A stretch of DNA of 64,000 nucleotides from Beijerinckiaceae bacterium (lineage in GTDB: Bacteria; Pseudomonadota; Alphaproteobacteria; Rhizobiales; Beijerinckiaceae), in assembly GCA_009773635.1 (NCBI GenBank), contig WSYC01000017.1:89883-153882 (forward strand), given 5' to 3'. Position numbers and translations under genes: made by a program. The notes under the pieces are model-generated. The model saw only the letters and a program-made list of their open reading frames with translations. It had not been told where the DNA came from and did not search any database. The stretch's first letter is position 1. Each line of letters begins with the position of its first letter. Of the stretch, positions 61,808 through 64,000 are shown one piece after another.

Positions 61808-64000
61808 ATGCGAACCAACGGGATCGGAAGACCCGGGATCGGAACGCGCTTGCGGCGGCTTGCCGCGATAGCGCTAATGGCTTTCACCGCCAGCGTTGCC
61901 GGTGCCTCGGCGCAGGGCAAGCGCCTTGGCCTTGTGATCGGCCTTGCCGATTACGGGGATGTGAAGCACCCGACCGCCCTTCAGGATGCCGGCCTTGTCG
62001 CGCAGAGCCTCAAGCAGGCTGGTTTCGAGCTGACCGAGGCCGCCAACCTTACGCAGGGCGAGTTCCGTAATTCCTTCCGGGATTTCGTCGACAAGGCATC
62101 CGCCGCGGGCCCGGATACGGTGATCGCGGTCTATCTCGCCGGCGTCGGCGTACAGGATGATGGCGAGAATATCCTCGTCCCGACCGGCGCGCGCCTGCGC
62201 CAACGTTCCGATCTCGCGCTGGAGGGCCTCAGGATCAGCGATTTCCTGCGCTCCCTCGGCGGCGTGCCCAGTGCGGGCCGGATCGTGATGCTCGATGCCT
62301 CCTACAGCCACCCGATCGGGCAGCTCGTGGCCGAAGGCGGTCGCGGCCTTGCGTCGGTGGAAAAGCGTGACGGGCTGCTCGTGGCCTTTAACCAAAGTCC
62401 CGATCAGGTTGCGGCGCTGCCGCGCACCAACTACGGTTTTTATGCCATGGCGCTGGCCGAAGCGCTGCGCGAGCCGGGGCTCGATCTCAACGCGGTGTTC
62501 GAGCGCGTGCGCCTCAGAGCGCATGATCTCAGCCAGGGCGCGGAAACCCCATGGCATCTGAACGGCCTCAGCCAGCCGATCGTGCTGGTGCCGGGCGTTG
62601 CTGGCGCCCCGATCGCCTCACAGGCGCCGGAGGCGATTGAAATGCGCCGTCGGCCCGTGCGCGAGCTGGGCGCGGATGATGCCTATGCCCGCGTGGTCGA
62701 GCTCGATACGATCCCGGCCTACGAGGATTTTCTCAAAGCCTATCCGACCCATGCGCAGGCCAAGCGCGTCCGCGCGATGATCGCTGCGCGCCGCGAGGCC
62801 TATTACTGGCAGCGCGCCCGCCGCGCCAACACGGATCGCGCCTACTGGACCTACCTGCGTCGCTATCCGCGCGGTGCGCATGCCGGCGAGGCCGAGGCAC
62901 GCCTGAGCCGCCTTTCTGTGCCGTTGATGCCGCCGCCGCAGTTCGAGGAAGTCATCTATGACGACCTTCCCCCGCCGCCGCCGGAAGAAATCGAGGTCTA
63001 TGAAGCCGTGATCGCGGAAGATCGCTGGGATGTCCTGCCGCCGCCCTCCGGCTATGGCGTTCATTTCCTGCCACCGCCGCCGGTCGAGATTATCGAACTG
63101 GCTCCACCGCCCCCCAACCCGACTTCGCGGTTGCTGCCGGCGGTGGTCATTGGCGCCGGCGTTGTCGGTGCGGCAATTCTCGCCAATCGTGCCTGGCGGC
63201 GCCCGGAACCGGTTCGCCCGGTTGTAACGCCGCCGATCGTTCGTCCGCCGCGTCCGCCGGTTGGGCAGCCGTTTGTCGGCCAGCCGCCTGTCGCGCGTCC
63301 ACCCGTTATCGGCCAACCGCCTGTCGGGGTCCGCCCGCCGGGCACGCCGCCTGTGACACCGCCCGTTGGCGGGGTAAATCCGCCTGTCGGGCAGCCGCCT
63401 GTGGTTCCGCCGGTCGGGGTCCGCCCTCCAGGAACACCGCCCGTGACACCGCCGGTTGGCGGGGTGAATCCGCCGGTTGGTCAGCCGCCTGTGGTTCCGC
63501 CTGTCGGGGTTCGCCCGCCGGGCACCCCGCCTGTGACACCGCCGGTTGGCGGGGTGAATCCGCCGGTTGGCCAGCCGCCGGTCGGGGTCCGCCCGCCGGG
63601 CACACCGCCTGTGACACCGCCGGTTGGCGGGGTAAATCCGCCTGTCGGGCAGCCAGGTAAGATCGGGCCTGCTTACAACAATGTGATTGCGCCTCCTGGA
63701 CAGCCGTCGCTTGAGGGTAATCAGATCAACGGCACGGCCAAGCCTATTCAGCCTATACGACCGGGTGCCATCATGCCGCCACCCACCGGTGGAGTTGCGC
63801 CTCCTGCCGCCACACCGCCTCGGGCTGCGCCACCATCTGTCGCACCACCACCTGCTGCTCCTCCGGCAGCCAGCCGCCCGACCGTGCCACCGCCGGTCGT
63901 TCAGCGCCCGCCGGTCGTGCAGAACCCGAACATCGGGCCGCGCCCGCCGACACCGCCATCGCCGCCGGGCAGTGGTCCCGCGCAGCGACCGGTCCGACAG
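61808..64000 (+). CDS. caspase-like protein with degenerate catalytic dyad and proline-rich repeat region (3' end outside window)
   Basis: An ATG at 61808, behind GTAAGGAGG, opens a frame that stays open for 731 codons to the window end. The signal peptide ends near ASAQGKR. The peptidase C14 fold follows: RLGLVIGLADYGDVKHPTALQDAGLVAQSLKQAGFELTE, then AVYLAGVGVQDDGENILVP, where the catalytic His of the AGHG motif is Val113, and IVMLDASYSHP, where the catalytic Cys of DACR is Ser165. After a helical TPR-like stretch (about 290-365) come PPPP-rich segments, a membrane-like helix (about 442-462) and a long Pro/Val/Gly-rich region with a tandem repeat. It probably binds rather than cuts peptides; that is inference. 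Confidence 0.8.
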   Translation, partial: MRTNGIGRPGIGTRLRRLAAIALMAFTASVAGASAQGKRLGLVIGLADYGDVKHPTALQDAGLVAQSLKQAGFELTEAANLTQGEFRNSFRDFVDKASAAGPDTVIAVYLAGVGVQDDGENILVPTGARLRQRSDLALEGLRISDFLRSLGGVPSAGRIVMLDASYSHPIGQLVAEGGRGLASVEKRDGLLVAFNQSPDQVAALPRTNYGFYAMALAEALREPGLDLNAVFERVRLRAHDLSQGAETPWHLNGLSQPIVLVPGVAGAPIASQAPEAIEMRRRPVRELGADDAYARVVELDTIPAYEDFLKAYPTHAQAKRVRAMIAARREAYYWQRARRANTDRAYWTYLRRYPRGAHAGEAEARLSRLSVPLMPPPQFEEVIYDDLPPPPPEEIEVYEAVIAEDRWDVLPPPSGYGVHFLPPPPVEIIELAPPPPNPTSRLLPAVVIGAGVVGAAILANRAWRRPEPVRPVVTPPIVRPPRPPVGQPFVGQPPVARPPVIGQPPVGVRPPGTPPVTPPVGGVNPPVGQPPVVPPVGVRPPGTPPVTPPVGGVNPPVGQPPVVPPVGVRPPGTPPVTPPVGGVNPPVGQPPVGVRPPGTPPVTPPVGGVNPPVGQPGKIGPAYNNVIAPPGQPSLEGNQINGTAKPIQPIRPGAIMPPPTGGVAPPAATPPRAAPPSVAPPPAAPPAASRPTVPPPVVQRPPVVQNPNIGPRPPTPPSPPGSGPAQRPVRQ
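63323..63655 (+). repeat. tandem coding repeat, 90-base unit (proline-rich)
   Basis: Four in-frame units start at GTC 63323, 63413, 63503 and 63581. The first three are 90 bases apart. The third unit is 12 bases shorter, lacking four residues (VVPP). Each reads roughly VGVRPPGTPPVTPPVGGVNP followed by PVGQPPVVPP. Units differ by silent third-position changes, so the repeat is old enough to have diverged at the DNA level but is conserved as protein. The number of units is likely to vary between strains. Confidence 0.85.

Noticed and set aside
63323..63655. CRISPR array
   Set aside because: The repeats are directly adjacent 90-base coding units in one open frame with no spacers.

Overview
The window is about 64 kb of GC-rich chromosomal DNA. 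The gene content points to an alphaproteobacterium of the order Hyphomicrobiales (Rhizobiales): a FeuP/FeuQ-like pair beside ccmI-ccmE-ccmF-ccmH, a response regulator/kinase pair followed by glnE and a PleC-type kinase (an order I recall from rhizobia), a complete RcGTA-like gene transfer agent, DUF1491/DUF1214/DUF1254 proteins, cobS/cobT beside dusA, and two copies of the ACCGGTT-centred palindromic repeat common in this order. I cannot name the genus from the sequence alone.

Layout. 1-7000: the end of an unrecognised gene, a membrane-anchored peptidoglycan-binding protein, DUF1491, a small basic protein preceded by a near-consensus CtrA box, a lipoprotein, a DUF1214/DUF1254-like pair, a class A penicillin-binding protein and a YcgN-type cysteine-cluster protein. 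7017-7209: a sigma70-like promoter, a run of stem-loops and an intrinsic terminator, which I read as an unannotated small RNA or a transcribed leader of the GTA operon. 7273-23215: a full GTA structural cluster (TerS, TerL, portal, g3.5, protease, capsid, connectors, tail tube, chaperones, short tape measure, distal tail, hub, NlpC/P60 peptidase, megatron). A trypsin-like protease is inserted antisense after the capsid gene, and the cluster ends with an endolysin whose C-terminus carries a holin-like membrane domain. No integrase, repressor or replication gene is present.

23397-40304: FeuPQ-like regulators, cytochrome c maturation, a second two-component pair, glnE, the PleC-type kinase (its upstream region holds seven GANTC sites in 137 bp) and pepN. 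40395-54743 is mostly transport and catabolism: an MFS carrier, a tripartite tricarboxylate transporter (tctBAC order), a TauE/SafE exporter, an M20 amidohydrolase with a five-gene Dpp/Opp-type ABC importer, then an SDR and an aldehyde dehydrogenase on the other strand. 54966-61704: dusA, what looks like the membrane stub of a truncated aspartic protease, cobS, cobT, a PleC/DivJ-family kinase, a thermonuclease, a GST-fold protein and a secreted protein. 61808-64000: a caspase-fold protein, cut by the window end, in which both residues of the catalytic His/Cys dyad are replaced and which carries a 90-bp proline-rich tandem repeat.

How the parts relate. The GTA genes are packed with short gaps or overlaps and read as one late operon. 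Cell-cycle and envelope-stress signalling (FeuPQ-like, PleC-like, a PleC/DivJ-like kinase, possible CtrA and CcrM sites) lies around it. CtrA-linked control of GTAs is known in Rhodobacter, but nothing here proves such a link. Points most worth a second look: the small RNA/leader upstream of the GTA, a possible -1 frameshift joining g10 and g10.1, the GANTC cluster before the PleC gene, the pseudo-caspase and the truncated protease.
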